A program made the position numbers and the translations under genes. Positions 12,036-25,556 of a stretch of 64,000 nt of DNA are shown here, piece by piece. Source of the stretch: Prochilodus magdalenae. Its lineage: Eukaryota; Chordata; Actinopteri; Characiformes; Prochilodontidae. The stretch spans positions 427,501-491,500 of the forward strand of contig JAMWET010005005.1 in the NCBI GenBank assembly GCA_024036415.1. Reading direction: 5' to 3'. The notes under the pieces were generated by a model, which searched no databases, had not been told where the DNA came from, and was given only the letters and a program-made list of their open reading frames with translations. Position 1 is the first letter of the stretch; every line of letters starts with the position of its first letter.

Positions 12036-13117
12036 AATAATACTAAAGGTGTATGGCTTCTGCACAAAGAGGTTCAAGACTCTAGAGAATCAGACACTCT
12101 GGAGAAAGTCAGCAGCATTGCTCAGTTCGCTTTGTCTGCATACAGTTTTATAAGAGGTGGTTTTGTTTGTGAATTTTGTTTTAGGCATGTGTCAGTGTTT
12201 TAGAGGATGATCTGTTTGAGAGGTTATTATATTTATGTTACTTTGACTGTTTAAGATCTTTATTTTCCTTTTTTTTTCTATGGAATCAACAATGAAAACA
12301 GGAGGCAGGTCAAAATCCATGATGGCAAAATTAGTTCTTGAATAAAGACAAGTTGCAACTTGGCCAGGTCTGTTTTCACATTGCACTGTGATGTGTATGT
12401 AATCATGAATGCAGCACAATGTACAACTGCACCATCACATCGCCTGTCCCAAAGAGCTCAATGAGACAAAGAATAGTGAATTAAGTGGGAAACAAATCTT
12501 AGTGGATCACTTTTCACTTTCTACTTCAGTCTGGAACACAAGTTTACAGAATTCCTTATTGTTGCACAATTCAGCTTGAAAGCGTTTGCGATGTATTCTT
12601 CCTTATAGGATAGAAGTCTTAAGCCACACCTCCATTTCCAGATCTTATATGCAGTAATGCTGCTGAGATCAGTTATGTCCTAGTGCTGGATATAAACACC
12701 TCCGTCATTCTAAAATGTGGATTCAGGTGAAAAATAAACTTTAAAAATAAACTAACAAGACAAAACAACTGGACAACAGTGACATTTTAGAGCAATAAAA
12801 AAACAGGCCGCAGCTGAACATTCAGTGTTGCTTGCCGCCTGAAAAGGGTTCTGGTTTTCAATGCCATGCAACTAAGCATTTTCAATGACCGTCTGCAGCA
12901 GTACTGCAACTTCACTTAAATATAAACTTCATACAAAACACAGATAATGAAAAGTCCTGCAGTCACTCCCACTATAATTACCAGAAGGCTGAGCTGTATT
13001 TGAAAGTATGTGGCAGATTAATAGCATATGACTTTTATCACTAAAAGACACACAAACACATTCTGCGTCCAAGGCTGAAACTACTAACATCCAGGTAAGC
13101 AACCTCATCCATAAAAT

Positions 13118-13963
13118 AGTGTTCAAAAAATAGCAGTCCAACATCATTAACCTGATCATCAGTGTTTGGCAGAATTTATATTTCTGCAGCACATAATTTA
13201 CTTGTAAGTGTGGTAGAGTGATGGAGAAAACCAGACCTGACAGTTAGGAAATACATACCAAACATTCTGAGTACTTGAATCATTAATTGAAAGGTGAGTG
13301 TTTAAGATAATAGCAGTGAGGAGTTTAATCAGCAAAGTCATTCATTCAGTTAAAGGACAGGTTTCAAATTTGGCCAGTATTTAAAGTAGGAGGGAGCGAG
13401 TGTTGCACATGTTGGTTTGAGTGCATGTCCTTCTGAAATACTGGGGAAAATGGGTCGTTCCAGACATTGTTCTGATGAACATACTTTTGAACAACAAGTG
13501 ACCAATATCTTGGTTACAGACAAACAGATTAATTAAAAGATGTGGAGTGGCCAGTCCAACCCCCAGACATCAATCCCATGATTGTGGAGTGACATCAGAA
13601 CAGTTTTTGAGGCAAATCCCTGAAAAAGAACTGTGGAATGTAGTCAATCAGCCTGGATTGGAATGCGTGTTCAGCGATGCCAAAACTCAACGCAACACGG
13701 ATGTCTCGGAAACCAAGGCTATGCCACTAAATATAAGTTAGTAATTCAGTGTAAAATCTCAGACATTTTTCATTTTACACCTTAAATTTTGAGTTCTTAA
13801 AGAAGCATCCTGCCACTGCTTTTCTTTCAATTAGCTCATTTTTACCTTTTCTTTACTTCCTGTAAATTTGTGATTAACACAAAAAAGGTATAATAATGAT
13901 TTTGGGCTTAATTCACCTTTTTTTTTAACTATTTTTATTTTTTAGAAAACTACTGTATTTTTG
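13118..13963 (+). mobile_element. Tc1-type DNA transposon, internally deleted and decayed
   Basis: The left end GTTCAAAAAATAGCAGT is mirrored at the right end (CTACTGTATTTTTGAGC), and an internal AATAGCAGT repeat near 13300 fits an IR/DR structure. Transposase remnants read MGRSRH at the start and WPVQPPDINP near 13550, the region of the third catalytic residue. About 850 bp remain of a ~1.3-1.6 kb element, and frames are broken. Confidence 0.65.
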
Positions 13964-14260
13964 AGCCAAGGTGGAGAAACCTAAAGAACAAACACCCAAC
14001 AACAAGCGGTCCTTTTAGAGTTAATTCTTCCCCCATAACATTCTCTTATAGTACAGGCAGATATTGAACATCAGGCAACTTGCTATGGCTGTGTGAAGCA
14101 AAACAAGCCTCCATGCAATCATACGAGCAAGGGCAGCGACAGAGTCTTGCTGCTGTGTGATGAACCTTAATTACTCAGTTCAAATGAAAAACAGAAATAA
14201 ATGAAACTGGTGAAGTAATTTTTGGTGATGTAACTGCAGCACGTCAGCACAGTCAGTCCT

Positions 14261-14606
14261 TCAGTCGCTCCCACTGTCGCTCTCATCCTCTTCATCATCA
14301 TCATCCTCCTCCGCTTCCGCTGTTTTCCTGCTTTCCTCAGTGTCCAGCAGTCCAGAGAAAAAATCCTCTCCCCCACCAAAGGCCTTACTGCTCAGTGCCT
14401 TGAGGCGTCGGTCCTTTTTCTTCCGTCTTCGGTAATCACTGACCACAGTGCTGGACACGCTGGAAATGTCCCAGAACTTTATGAGCTGGTCGTGAGCACA
14501 GCTAGCAAGGAAACGTTTGTCCCGTGAGGAAGCGATCTGTTCAATGGGCTCGCCGGCATGCTGGCCTACACTGCCAATTACTCGGTTAGGCATAATGCTG
14601 ATAGCT
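14261..14606 (-). CDS. wdr55: wdr55 terminal coding exon 8
   Basis: Acceptor CTTTACAG. Encodes the last blade ([15 protein letters not shown]), a basic YRRRKKK motif likely to act in nucleolar targeting, ALSSKAF, FFSGL and an Asp/Glu tail, then a stop at 14261-14263. Confidence 0.97.
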
Positions 14607-17600
14607 CTGTAAAGAAAAGAAATTCATACTTTCTAAAACACACTTAATAACAATCTAGAATTTCACAATACAACTCTAATACTCCTTAATATACATGAAA
14701 ACAGGAATTTGATCAAATAAATGTTTTAATGCAGCGATTTATCAACATCACAAAAATTTCTGTTTCCTGTGTGTGGTCACATGCAACTAAATAATGTATG
14801 TACTGTAAAGATGTCAAGTATAGTGATATTTCAGACATAGTCTACCTCAATACAAATGCCTACAGACAGGTAAAGGAAATTCCACTGATTGATTATTTCC
14901 TTGCAAACAATTACTTGCATATGAGCTTGCATATTATCAGGCAAAAAAATTAGCCACCTTGCATGTTTAAGGTGGTAGCAACTTCAGGTTCCTGCATGAG
15001 AATGATTTAGTGAATGATCATGAGATAATAAAAAAAAGAGTGATTGCACTGGGTGTGCCAAAGACCATAGTGTAAAGAAAATAGCTGAATTTAAAGGTGT
15101 ATGGAAGTGTATGGTCATACAGGTATACCAGCAGTATATAAAATCCCAGTCCCAGGGGACTCATTTTTAGTCCTGTGAGCCTATCATACATCATCGTTTG
15201 TCCCACTGTTAAGTTTTATTACCTGATGACTCCATCCATAGATGCAGCACAAAGTAAGCTGTCTGTAATAGGTATGATACAGTCAATAGACTCTGCCTGG
15301 GTGGCAAAGCGGTCACTCGTGGCCCCAAATCCACTCCAGTTGAAAATGTATATCATCCCTTCACTGGACCCGCACACCACTTTTCGGCCTCGCTGTTTGT
15401 CAGAAAACAATTCAATTTAAAGCTTTTCCAAATGACAGCTTTGGAATTATAGCCACAAAACGCACATATTCTGTATGTTACAAAAGGTCTCATTCCTCAC
15501 TCATCTTTAAGTAGGCAATAAAATGAACAGATATTATTCAGCTTTGGAAGGCTGTAGCTTTAAAACAGAAGAAAGTCATAAGTCTGACTGGGCATGCCCA
15601 ATAGATTTCATAGAATCTATAATTTCAGGAAAAAAAAAAGAAAAGAAGAAATACCACCCCTATGTCGGTGGTCTTTTGTGGAATGTGTGCTTCTGAAGTA
15701 AGATTCAGCATAAAAAAAATACACCACAATATTACATGTATTACAGATGATCCTGTAGGAATGACTACAGAAAGCAATTTTTGCATGGGACTAAAAGCAG
15801 ACTTACTTTCATGATGGAAACAGAAGTAAGATCCCCACTCTGAAACTCTGAAAGCAGTTCAAATCTTCTCCTCTTAATGTTAAACACACCCATTGTTCCA
15901 TCACCACTGAAAAACATCATAATCAGAATATAACATATTCAAGATATAACATCAGAACATATTCCTTCGTTCCTGTTTACAGACAGGATCCAGTGTATAC
16001 ACATAGCACTTTGTGTACTGAATTACCTTCAAACTACAGCTACTAACGGCAAACTCGGTTCCACCCAGGCACAACCCTGCAGAGTTTTCCCTCTTCTAAC
16101 ACCCAGTTCATCAAATATTTGGTGTTAATAACATGAACAAAATTTAGTCATTTTCGCATTCATTCATCTGCAGAGACGGGGTGGGTGATGGAGTCCATCC
16201 CGGCACTCACTGGGAGAAAGGCAGGAAACACCCTGAACAGGCTGTCAATCCATAAGTGAACATACATGCACTCGCACGCACACAGCACGCGCATGCAACA
16301 CAACCCCCCACTTCCCAGTTCACACAACCCGAGGCACACAGACAAACATGCACGTGCCACACAGAAAGGACCCTGACAGCACTTGGGTAAGGGTTTATGC
16401 TTAACTGCACCACTGTGCCGCGGGGCTCATTACCTGGAGGTAAGAAGGATCTTCTTTGCCTGATCTACAGCGATGTCACTGATGTAATCCTCATGGTGCT
16501 TCAGAGACATGAATGCAGTGCCTTTTCTCATGTCCCACACATTCAGTGTTCCCTCGTCGTCCCCGGTGGCAAACACATTCTCATCTACCAACAGCAGGGC
16601 ATTGATGGGTTTGCTGAAAAGAGTTACATAGTAAGTTTAAAAAAGAGAACACTTAGAATTGGTGTGTAATACACAAAAGCCGAGCACAGCAACTCCTCTA
16701 TGTGAAGCTATAAAACTCACTCACACTATCACACTGCAACAGGTTCTCACAACCTGACTGATTTTCAGAGACTCGGTAGAACAAGTTAATACCTGTGAGC
16801 TTTAGGGATACGCGTCACAAGCTTCCCAGCTTCTACATCCATGACATGAACAGCCTTATCTTTGGACACACTGAATAATTCTGGGAGGGACAGAAGTATT
16901 AATGTTATATTCACAGACAATATGCAAAACATACATTAGAAGAGTCACATGCTGGATAACTCTGCCCCAAGGACTGGGTGTCTTTAATCACTGTACCAAA
17001 CCCCACTATATCCACGTTCAGAAGCTAGTGCTGTCTGATTTCCACTACTGACTGAATTCAACAGCAGAGACAGAGACAGATACCTACAAGCTTTTCGCAT
17101 CTACAACCATCATGTTGCTATGAGTTCAGAAACGTTCAGTATTTCACTGCATGCTGACGGACAGCTCCAGTCCAGGAGGCCATCTACATTATAGGTTTTC
17201 TCTGCACTAATATTACTGAATCATACACTCAGCTAAACCTGAGGATGGTTGTGAGTAGGGCTGTACCAGACTCAGAATTTTGTCAGTCGAATCGGATTCG
17301 CCCGTCCTGGTCGACGATTTGACTATTCGTTCACAGTTTTTTCTCCGTGTACATTATCTAGTATTCAGTAAATCAATTTGCATACGTTTCAGATCTGATG
17401 TCCTCCTCATTTAGAAAGTCAGCAGCGTCACAGAAACAAATTTCTGAACTAAGAGAGCCTTTAATTACAGGATACAGTGCTGGACAGCAGCGCGTATTTA
17501 TGCTAAACATTAGCGCTTATAGCTTATAGCTTTAATTTCACTTTAAACAGCTTCTTCAGTAGGATGACCATTCGTCTTTCATTTCTCATAAATAATGAAC

Positions 17601-19163
17601 TGCTAATTAAAACCAAATTAGTCCATATTTAAATTATTTATAAGGTATTATTTATTTATAAGGTGCATTTTTGTAAGCTTTAGTCTGTTTTACAATAGTA
17701 AAAAAGGTCACTGTTGTCAGTCGACTTAAAGTGTCCCTGACTGACGATTCAACTCGTCGACTTCTAGAGGGCAGCTCTAGTTGTGAGATGAATCAGGTGT
17801 GTCAGAGCAGGAACAGTGTGACTGACTGACTGACTGACGGATGCATGTATTCCTGTATGAAGCAGTTCACCAGTTAAGAAGTTCACTGGAATGGGACTGG
17901 ATCTACACTGACTTTCACCATCACTTGAGAAGGCGACCTTCCTGCAGGACTTGAGGTGATGCCCAGAGGACCATAGCTCTTTGTTCTCTCCCTCCGTGCA
18001 GGAGTAGCTGTATCTGCAATGTAGAAACAGACAGATATGATTTCTCTAGGGTTTCTCTCATTTAGCCACGTCTCTCAAAATGAGCTTCAGGGTGGGACTT
18101 TAAGCAGGACAAATGTCCACTGTTTTTTTTTGTTTTTTTTTTACAAGCATTATAGTTTAGTGTCTGGATCTCATACGGGATTAAATAATCTAGCATTGGT
18201 TTAAAGGGGAGTTCTGACAAATCTATTAAGTTTCTGCCTTATTAAATGTTTAAGAGGTGTAATACAGAATTCTAGAGAAACTTTAGAGATGTTTACAGTG
18301 GTGGACAGGAAGCATCCTGTGACCACTGATAAAGAAGTAAAGATGACCAAGACTGCACTGTGCAGCAGTAGATGAGCTATCGTCTCTGACTGTACATCTA
18401 CAAGGTGGACCAGTAAGGTAGGAGCGTTTAATAAATTGGACAGTGAGTTAAACACTTCAGCAGCACTGCTGTGTATAATCCAGTCACACCACTACAACGT
18501 CAGTGTCACAACAGTGCTAAGAATGCTCCACCACCCACATAACACCTGCTCTGTGGGGGGGTCTTGACCATTGAAGAGCAGGGTAATAAAGTATACAGAG
18601 AATCAGGAGTACTACAATCTGAAAGTGTACAGTGTTCCTATATTGGCAGTGAGTGTAGATAGAAGGAGGTGGACTTAATGACGTGACTGGTGAGTGTATT
18701 TTAGCCTAAGGTCAGGAGACTCTCCCACAGCAGGACAATAGAAACATACACAAATATATCTCCATCAATGTCTCCAGCAGCAAGAATGTCTCGGTTCGGA
18801 TGGAACGCCAGTGTATTGACGATGGCCTCCTGCTTAATGTCTTCTGGAGTCTCCCGGATCTTTGGTGGTCCAGTCTCTTCATCAAGCTCCTCCTGATGAC
18901 AGAAAAGTAAAGCTGTAGTGAGTGCAAACAGCTACAACACCGGAACACTGTGTGCGCTGTCTGTCCGCCCGAACTGCCGGGAGACGCTCTGTGTTACCGG
19001 TCTGTGCTCCTGCCCGCGCTCCAGAACCGTTTAACGCACAGTGCATCACACCCTTCGCGACACACACCAGTCACGCCACAACTCTACTGATTCAAAAACT
19101 CACCCTCTCTAAATCACGCTCTGTTTCGGGAGGAGAAGCATGTGTCTCCTCGGGCGCCGCCAT
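14261..19163 (-). CDS. wdr55: wdr55, WD repeat-containing protein 55, complete
   Basis: WD40 beta-propeller protein of the nucleolus that supports rRNA synthesis and processing; loss in fish disturbs organ development and raises p53 (known for the family). Eight coding exons on the - strand total 1188 nt, or 395 residues, against about 383 in human. Exons from 5': 19104-19163, 18750-18892, 17913-18013, 16793-16880, 16434-16613, 15807-15906, 15223-15392, 14261-14606. Every junction is GT-AG and keeps frame. Visible signatures include [84 protein letters not shown] and LIKFWD. The C-terminal tail is basic (YRRRKKK), then FFSGL, then an acidic run, as in orthologues. The start is the ATG in AAGATGGCGGCG, the only in-frame candidate upstream of the conserved region. 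Confidence 0.97.
14607..15222 (-). other. wdr55: wdr55 intron 7
   Basis: AT-rich intron of 616 bp; nothing recognisable in it. Confidence 0.8.
15223..15392 (-). CDS. wdr55: wdr55 coding exon 7
   Basis: Acceptor GACAAACAG, donor GTAATA. Encodes [19 protein letters not shown], then [16 protein letters not shown] and SMDGVI. Confidence 0.96.
15393..15806 (-). other. wdr55: wdr55 intron 6
   Basis: Intron of 414 bp; nothing recognisable in it. Confidence 0.8.
15807..15906 (-). CDS. wdr55: wdr55 coding exon 6
   Basis: Acceptor TTTTTCAG, donor GTAAGT. Encodes [18 protein letters not shown] and [11 protein letters not shown]. Confidence 0.96.
16150..16425 (-). mobile_element. tRNA-like SINE in wdr55 intron 5
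   Basis: Read on the - strand it has GCGGCACAGTGGTGCAGT, then GGGTCCTTTCTGTGTGGC, then CCTGTTCAGGGTGTTTCCTG. These are the same landmarks as the SINE at 11705-12035, in the opposite orientation. It lies in the sense direction of wdr55 and begins about 10 nt after the exon 5 donor. Confidence 0.72.
16434..16613 (-). CDS. wdr55: wdr55 coding exon 5
   Basis: Acceptor TTTTCAG, donor GTAATG. Encodes [20 protein letters not shown], a WD blade ending NVWDMR, and [13 protein letters not shown] lies directly after the donor. Confidence 0.96.
16793..16880 (-). CDS. wdr55: wdr55 coding exon 4
   Basis: Acceptor CCTCCCAG, donor GTATTA. Encodes (K)[18 protein letters not shown] and RIPKAH. A second AG ten bases downstream would break the frame, which settles the acceptor. 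Confidence 0.95.
17256..17779. mobile_element. Non-autonomous hAT-type element (MITE) in wdr55 intron 3
   Basis: The ends are TAGGGCTG and CAGCTCTA, the second being the reverse complement of TAGAGCTG. Perfect 8-bp direct repeats GTTGTGAG flank it at 17248-17255 and 17780-17787. Subterminal GTCGA/TCGAC motifs recur near both ends. At 524 bp with no transposase frame, it fits a hAT MITE. Confidence 0.85.
17820..17837. repeat. (GACT)n microsatellite
   Basis: Four to five tandem GACT units in wdr55 intron 3. Confidence 0.85.
17913..18013 (-). CDS. wdr55: wdr55 coding exon 3
   Basis: Acceptor ATTGCAG, donor GTCAGT. Encodes [20 protein letters not shown] and [11 protein letters not shown]. Confidence 0.96.
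18285..18700. repeat. Dispersed fish repeat in wdr55 intron 2
   Basis: Contains TCTACAAGGTGGACCAGTAAG, TGCTAAGAATGCTCCACCACCC and ACCTGCTCTGTGGGGG blocks of a repeat common in fish genomes. The part at 18285-18445 recurs in inverted orientation at 26035-26165. The family name is unknown to me. Confidence 0.65.
18750..18892 (-). CDS. wdr55: wdr55 coding exon 2
   Basis: Acceptor GTCATCAG, donor GTATGT. Encodes an acidic start (EELDEETG), then IRETPEDI and the first WD blade [17 protein letters not shown]. Confidence 0.96.
19104..19163 (-). CDS. wdr55: wdr55 coding exon 1
   Basis: Twenty residues, starting [12 protein letters not shown] and ending in ER before GTGAGT. The ATG at 19163-19161 lies in a YY1-like AAGATGGCGGC motif with a good Kozak context. 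Confidence 0.93.
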
Positions 19164-19167
19164 CTTG
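19156..19167 (-). promoter_or_regulatory. wdr55: YY1-like motif at the wdr55 start codon
   Basis: GCCGCCATCTTG on the + strand is CAAGATGGCGGC on the gene strand, a consensus-grade YY1 site overlapping the ATG. This arrangement is common in TATA-less housekeeping promoters. Confidence 0.65.
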
Positions 19168-20040
19168 TTTGTAGGCAAAACAGTTCAACTACACAATAAA
19201 AGTCCCTGCTTCTTTTAAAGACGTTTACAGTTTAAAGAAAACAAAAAAATTAATGCATTTTTTTATTGGTATAGGTTTGTGGGTTTGGAGATTTTTTCAG
19301 TTCTTTTTATTTTGTTTTGTATGACTAAATACTATTTTTCAAACATTATATTTTTTCACCAAAAATGTTTTATTAGCATAAAAGTCGAAACGCCAATCTA
19401 AACACCCAAAACGCAAAACAGAAAGAAACACTCAAAGCAAAAAGTACTTAATGTACTTTACACTTAAATGTGGTCTTGCACATGGATATATACATCTTTT
19501 AAAAAATCCCTTTATGGTTAGGACTGCGATTAGGCAGTTCAGCTACTAGGTGTCACTACATACACACACACGGAGCTCGAACGTGTTTTTGTAGCGCTGC
19601 CAGAATCTGAATATCAGGCTGTCAGAAACAAACTGTCTTATGAATATCGAGTACACCGTATATATGCTGTTCATTTCTACGAAGTTGTGATGATCTATTC
19701 TGGAAGAAAATGATGATATAAAAGTTTAAAGAACCTGTAAATAATCGTGTAAACACTCAAACTGCCTATTTTTTAGTTAAAAAGAAAATTTGACCATCTG
19801 CCAACTCCTGCGTGTGTTAAGCTTTTTGTGGTAAGGTTTTTTTCAACTTCACTTACCACACACTCTATCATTTCTTGAAATGCTAAAATGATTGCAGCCA
19901 GTTTTTATACATTACTATTTTATAATTGCAATTAGTATTATTTCCTAAGGCAACTGAGCTCCCAGACCAGCAGATTACCTGAAAAAAAGAACAAACAAAC
20001 AACAACAACAAAAAAAAAAACAAACATTTTTTTAATGGTT

Positions 20041-21005
20041 CAGGTGCTACTCAGGTGCTATATCACGGAAAAGTTGATTTATTTCAGTAATTCCGTTCAA
20101 AAAGTTAAACGTGTATATTATATTCATTCATTACACACAGACTGATGTATCTCAAGTGTTTATTTCTTTTAATTTTAATAATTAAATGGTCTCTCATTCT
20201 AGTTCTGTGGGCTACACAATAATGGGGAAGACTGCTGACTTGACAGTTGTCCAAAAGACGACCATTGACACCTTTCACAAGGAGAGCAGGACACAAAAGG
20301 TCATTGCTAAAGAGGCTGGCTGTTCACAGAGCTCTGTGTCCAAGCACATTAATAGAGAAGCGTAGGGAAGGAAAATATGTGGTAGAAAAAAGTGTACAAG
20401 CAAAAGGGATAACCGCACCCTGGAGAGGAGTGTGGAACTCCTACCAGGAAGTTTTAGCGCACTTCATGCTTCCTGCTGCTGACCAACTTTATAGAGATGC
20501 AGATTTCATTTTCCAACAGGACTTGGCACCTGCACACAGTGCCAAAGCTACCAGTACCTGGTTTAAGGGCCATGGTATCCCTGTTCTTAATTGGCCAGCA
20601 AACTCGCCTGATGCCAGACCCAACAATGCAGAAGAGCTGAAGGCCACTATCGGAGCAACCTGGGCTCTCATAACACCTGAGCAGTGCCACAGACTGATCG
20701 ACTCCATGACTTAGTATTGAGTGCTGTACATGCTCATACATCTTCATACTTTTCAGTCGACCAACATTTCTAAAAATCCTTTTTTGTATTGGTCTTAAGT
20801 GATATTCTAATTATCTGAGATTCTGAATTTGGGGTTTTCATTAGTTGTCAGGTACAATCATCAAAAGTAAAATAAATAAACACTTGAAATATATCAGTCT
20901 GTGTGTAATGAATGAATATAACATACAAGTTTGAATTTTTTTAATGGAATTACTGAAATATATCAACTTTTTCATGATATTCTTATTTTATGACCAGCAC
21001 CTGTA
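20041..21005 (+). mobile_element. Tc1-type DNA transposon, decayed
   Basis: Long terminal inverted repeats of about 150-200 bp are visible: CAGGTGCT and AAAGTTGATTTATTTCAGTA at the left, mirrored near 20941-21005. Transposase remains run in the + direction. An N-terminal helix-turn-helix part starts MGKTADLTVVQK at 20223, and a catalytic part with QQDLAPAHSA starts near 20513. The expected PDLNP-type motif reads PDARPN. Stops, frameshifts and an internal deletion (965 bp left of about 1.5 kb) make it inactive. Confidence 0.85.
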
Positions 21006-21368
21006 CATGGAATACTGAGTGGAATGTAATTCTGATATTTACAGCAGGGAATAAGAGTGGGTTCCCTAAAAAATGGCATCAGCAATAAAGGACATAATTT
21101 TTATGTGTAAAATCTGTTTGGTCACATTTATAATATATCATAATTCAGAATCTACCTCAGTAGTAGAATCACGTAAAATACATTTAATATAACTGTAGTT
21201 TAAAATGATTTGTCGCTGATCTTAGGAGTTATTTAAACATTAAATTCTGACAGCAATCTGAAACAACAGTCTGCACCCAGTACTGTAAACTGTCATTAAC
21301 AAAGACTTCTGTTACCAAGAAATCAATACTGTTACCAAAATTTCACAGTACCAACTGCACAGTACTCA

Positions 21369-21626
21369 TACAGTCAAAAGTTTAGACATGACTACTCGTA
21401 GAAGGTTCTCCTTATGTTTATCTTAATGCTTTACTTTAGAATAGTAAAAAAATAGAAATATAATAGATGTATAATACTGTGGTACATCAAGATTATAGAG
21501 TATGTGGTACATCAGAATACATACTGTTTTTAGATTCCCATTAACTGGAACTGTTCAGTGTAACATTGTAGAGAAGATAACCAAAAACATCCATGTAAAT
21601 AGATGTACCTAAACCTTTGACAGTGG
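21369..21626. mobile_element. Short MITE with Tc1-like ends
   Basis: The left end CAGTCAAAAGTTTAGACAT is mirrored at the right (GTACCTAAACCTTTGACAGT), about 255 bp apart and next to TA. A related fragment lies at 3168-3215. There is no coding capacity. Confidence 0.65.
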
Positions 21627-23640
21627 TTGCTTGTATTTCTGTTGTTGCATGGGGTCAGAAAGAGTCTGGTCAGTATCTCACAGCTTGAATAATTAATTAC
21701 ACTTAATCCTGTTTAACCTGCTGTATGTCCAGCAGGTCGGTCTACAGCAGGTATGCTTACTGATCTCCAAAATACTGTTAGCTTATTAACCCCAGCTGAG
21801 AATGATCACCAAGATGAAGGGAAGTGAGCATGTTACTACAACAGATACATCAAACATTTTTCAGCAATATACTTCTACCCAAAGAGAACCAACCTAACAG
21901 GAACCTCAGGTCACTCTGGACCGGCCAGCTAGCAGAGCCTGGAGTAAAAAAAGAGAAAAAAGAGTGTTGAGTGGTGTTAAAGTTTTATTATGACCAAAAT
22001 CAGAACAATTTTACACCTGCAGTGTTTCTTGTGGCCTCCCAGAATCTCCTAAAATGAAGTGCGGCCACGAGCATCTCAGAGGTCCACAACAGCTGCCTAT
22101 CAGAATCCCAGATTCAGTGGGAATCATTCTGCGACGGATCCCTAAAGGCTTTGCTTGTTGAATGTGTCCCACGGTGAGGGGATATGTGAGCCCCCGCTAG
22201 GTGTCTTGCCTGTGGCACTTTCTACCCTTTTACGTTTGAATGTCAAGACTCTCCAAGCAGAAAATTGATTCCCATTGATACCAATGAGTGGCTGGGTCAC
22301 TCAAGAGAGGAAATACGGCCCCACTACAAAAAATCTCCCAAAATGAGGCAGGAATGGTGGAAATAAAGGATTTTCATGAAATTATGAAGATAATATGTAA
22401 ATTTAAGCATAAACTCCAAAACAAAAAGGCATGAAAGGTTCAACTGTCAATGAGCAACGAGACCACCCAGACCCTGTTAATGCTGCTTGTCTAAAGGGTC
22501 GCTACAAAGAGCTGGACACAACCTGTACAAGATACAAACGCATAAGCCTGGAGATGGAAGTGTGCTCTAAAGTAAGGATACAATTACACTCCACCTTAAA
22601 AGTCTTTTTATGCCCCCAATACCTGTGTACCATAAAGTAATAATAAATAATAATAAAGATGCAGAATTCAGTGCTGCACAGTCTGCAGTGTCAAGGGGGC
22701 ATTTCTTTCCAACAATTTTACACTACCCCTCACACCTTCTCCAGACTGGGACTAACCTGGGCCATGTGTCAGGCTGTAATTCATTCCCCCACCAAGCGGG
22801 TAAATACCCTCGGCAGAGCCCCTATCAAATTCCTGCGGAACAAAGACACCGAACGCTTGCAAGGGACGACTGCACACTCCCAGCCATAATGAGCCATCTG
22901 TTCAGCCATGGCAGCACAAACCAAATGTCATCAAACTGTGCACCCTCTCTCTCTCTCGCTCTCCTTCACCTTACCATCAGTGCAGGTAAACAGGGCTCGG
23001 ATACTGAAAAAGGTCCTTGGTAAGGTTCAATCTACAATGAACAGCTATTCCAACACAGAATGTTCAGAATGGACTTTGGAAATGAGGAGGAGTGGAGATG
23101 TGTCTTGTTCACAGCATTGCAGGAAAGCTTTGCCGTTCTAACCTCAGATCTGCAGCTTCCACTTTGTGATTTGTAATTATACACATCAGAGATGAGTTAA
23201 ACCGATCGCTTCCTAGCCAGGCTGAACAATTACGCTCAAGTCTAAACAGTGATTAGGAATGATCTGAAAGAGCCCGCCTTTAATTCTACATTATTTATTT
23301 TTAAGACTGCCTGTAGCTGAAACACCCACACAATGCACATGTAACAACATGACCACCTACAGCTAGCAGTCTGATGCCATCAGCCTTCATGCATGCTTCA
23401 AGTCGGAACATCTACATAGGCTGATCTTCCAGGCACACTGACCTTCAGTACTATGTTCTACTATATAACACCGTGACTACCTGTACATTCCAGTGATGTA
23501 GGGACTACCTCAGCTTTAATGGGTGAATGGAAATGGAGACAATATCCTGTATGCTATGTTTTATTTATTTTATATGTATTAGTTGCACAATAAACAACAG
23601 AAGGAACCAATCAAGGATGAGAACCAGAATGTACAGGGGG

Positions 23641-23682
23641 AAGAAAATAATAATTATAATAATAATAATAATAAAAATAATA
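23641..23682. repeat. AT-rich (AAT)n microsatellite
   Basis: AAT/AATA repeats in the wdr55-chm intergenic region. Confidence 0.8.
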
Positions 23683-24062
23683 CTACATTTTATACACACA
23701 TGCATACAAACATCAAATATATATCGCATAATGCTTAAATTTTTTAAATTAAATAGCATTTTGCTAAATAATTAAATTGCAGTTGAGATGTTTTATATAT
23801 TGTAAAATATACTTTTACACACTCAACTCTGGTAATAGCTCCAAAGACTGTTTGGGTTTAAACTTGCCATGAAGAGCAGGGTGACTTCTTTAAATATCAG
23901 AAAAGGGTATCGGAATCCCAGGCTTAAACAACTCTGCATCCTGGACACCCTGAAGATTATACAGGGCTGGTCTAAAACCAGCAGAATGTTGGTGATGCTG
24001 AGATGGGAAGGGTGGCTGGGTACCTGCCTGCTGTCCTGAAGTTTAAGTGTTCTATTATATAG

Positions 24063-25556
<1,494 letters not shown>

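Larger units (their letters stand above)
10820..14260. other. Convergent intergenic region holding the dpysl3 3' UTR and wdr55 3' UTR
   Basis: The two genes end tail to tail, 3.4 kb apart. Possible dpysl3 poly(A) signals are ATTAAA at 11056-11061 and AATAAA at 12341-12346; neither can be chosen from sequence alone. A possible wdr55 signal is TTTATT at 13934-13939, but it falls inside a transposon end. A SINE and a Tc1-type relic occupy part of the interval; no further gene was seen. Confidence 0.6.

Noticed and set aside
16793..16870. Alternative acceptor for wdr55 exon 4 ten bases downstream
   Set aside because: It breaks the frame with exon 3; the acceptor at 16880 restores the conserved KLFSVSKDK segment.
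20247..20714. 155-codon open frame that could look like a host gene
   Set aside because: QQDLAPAHSA and the surrounding inverted repeats show it is a decayed Tc1 transposase.
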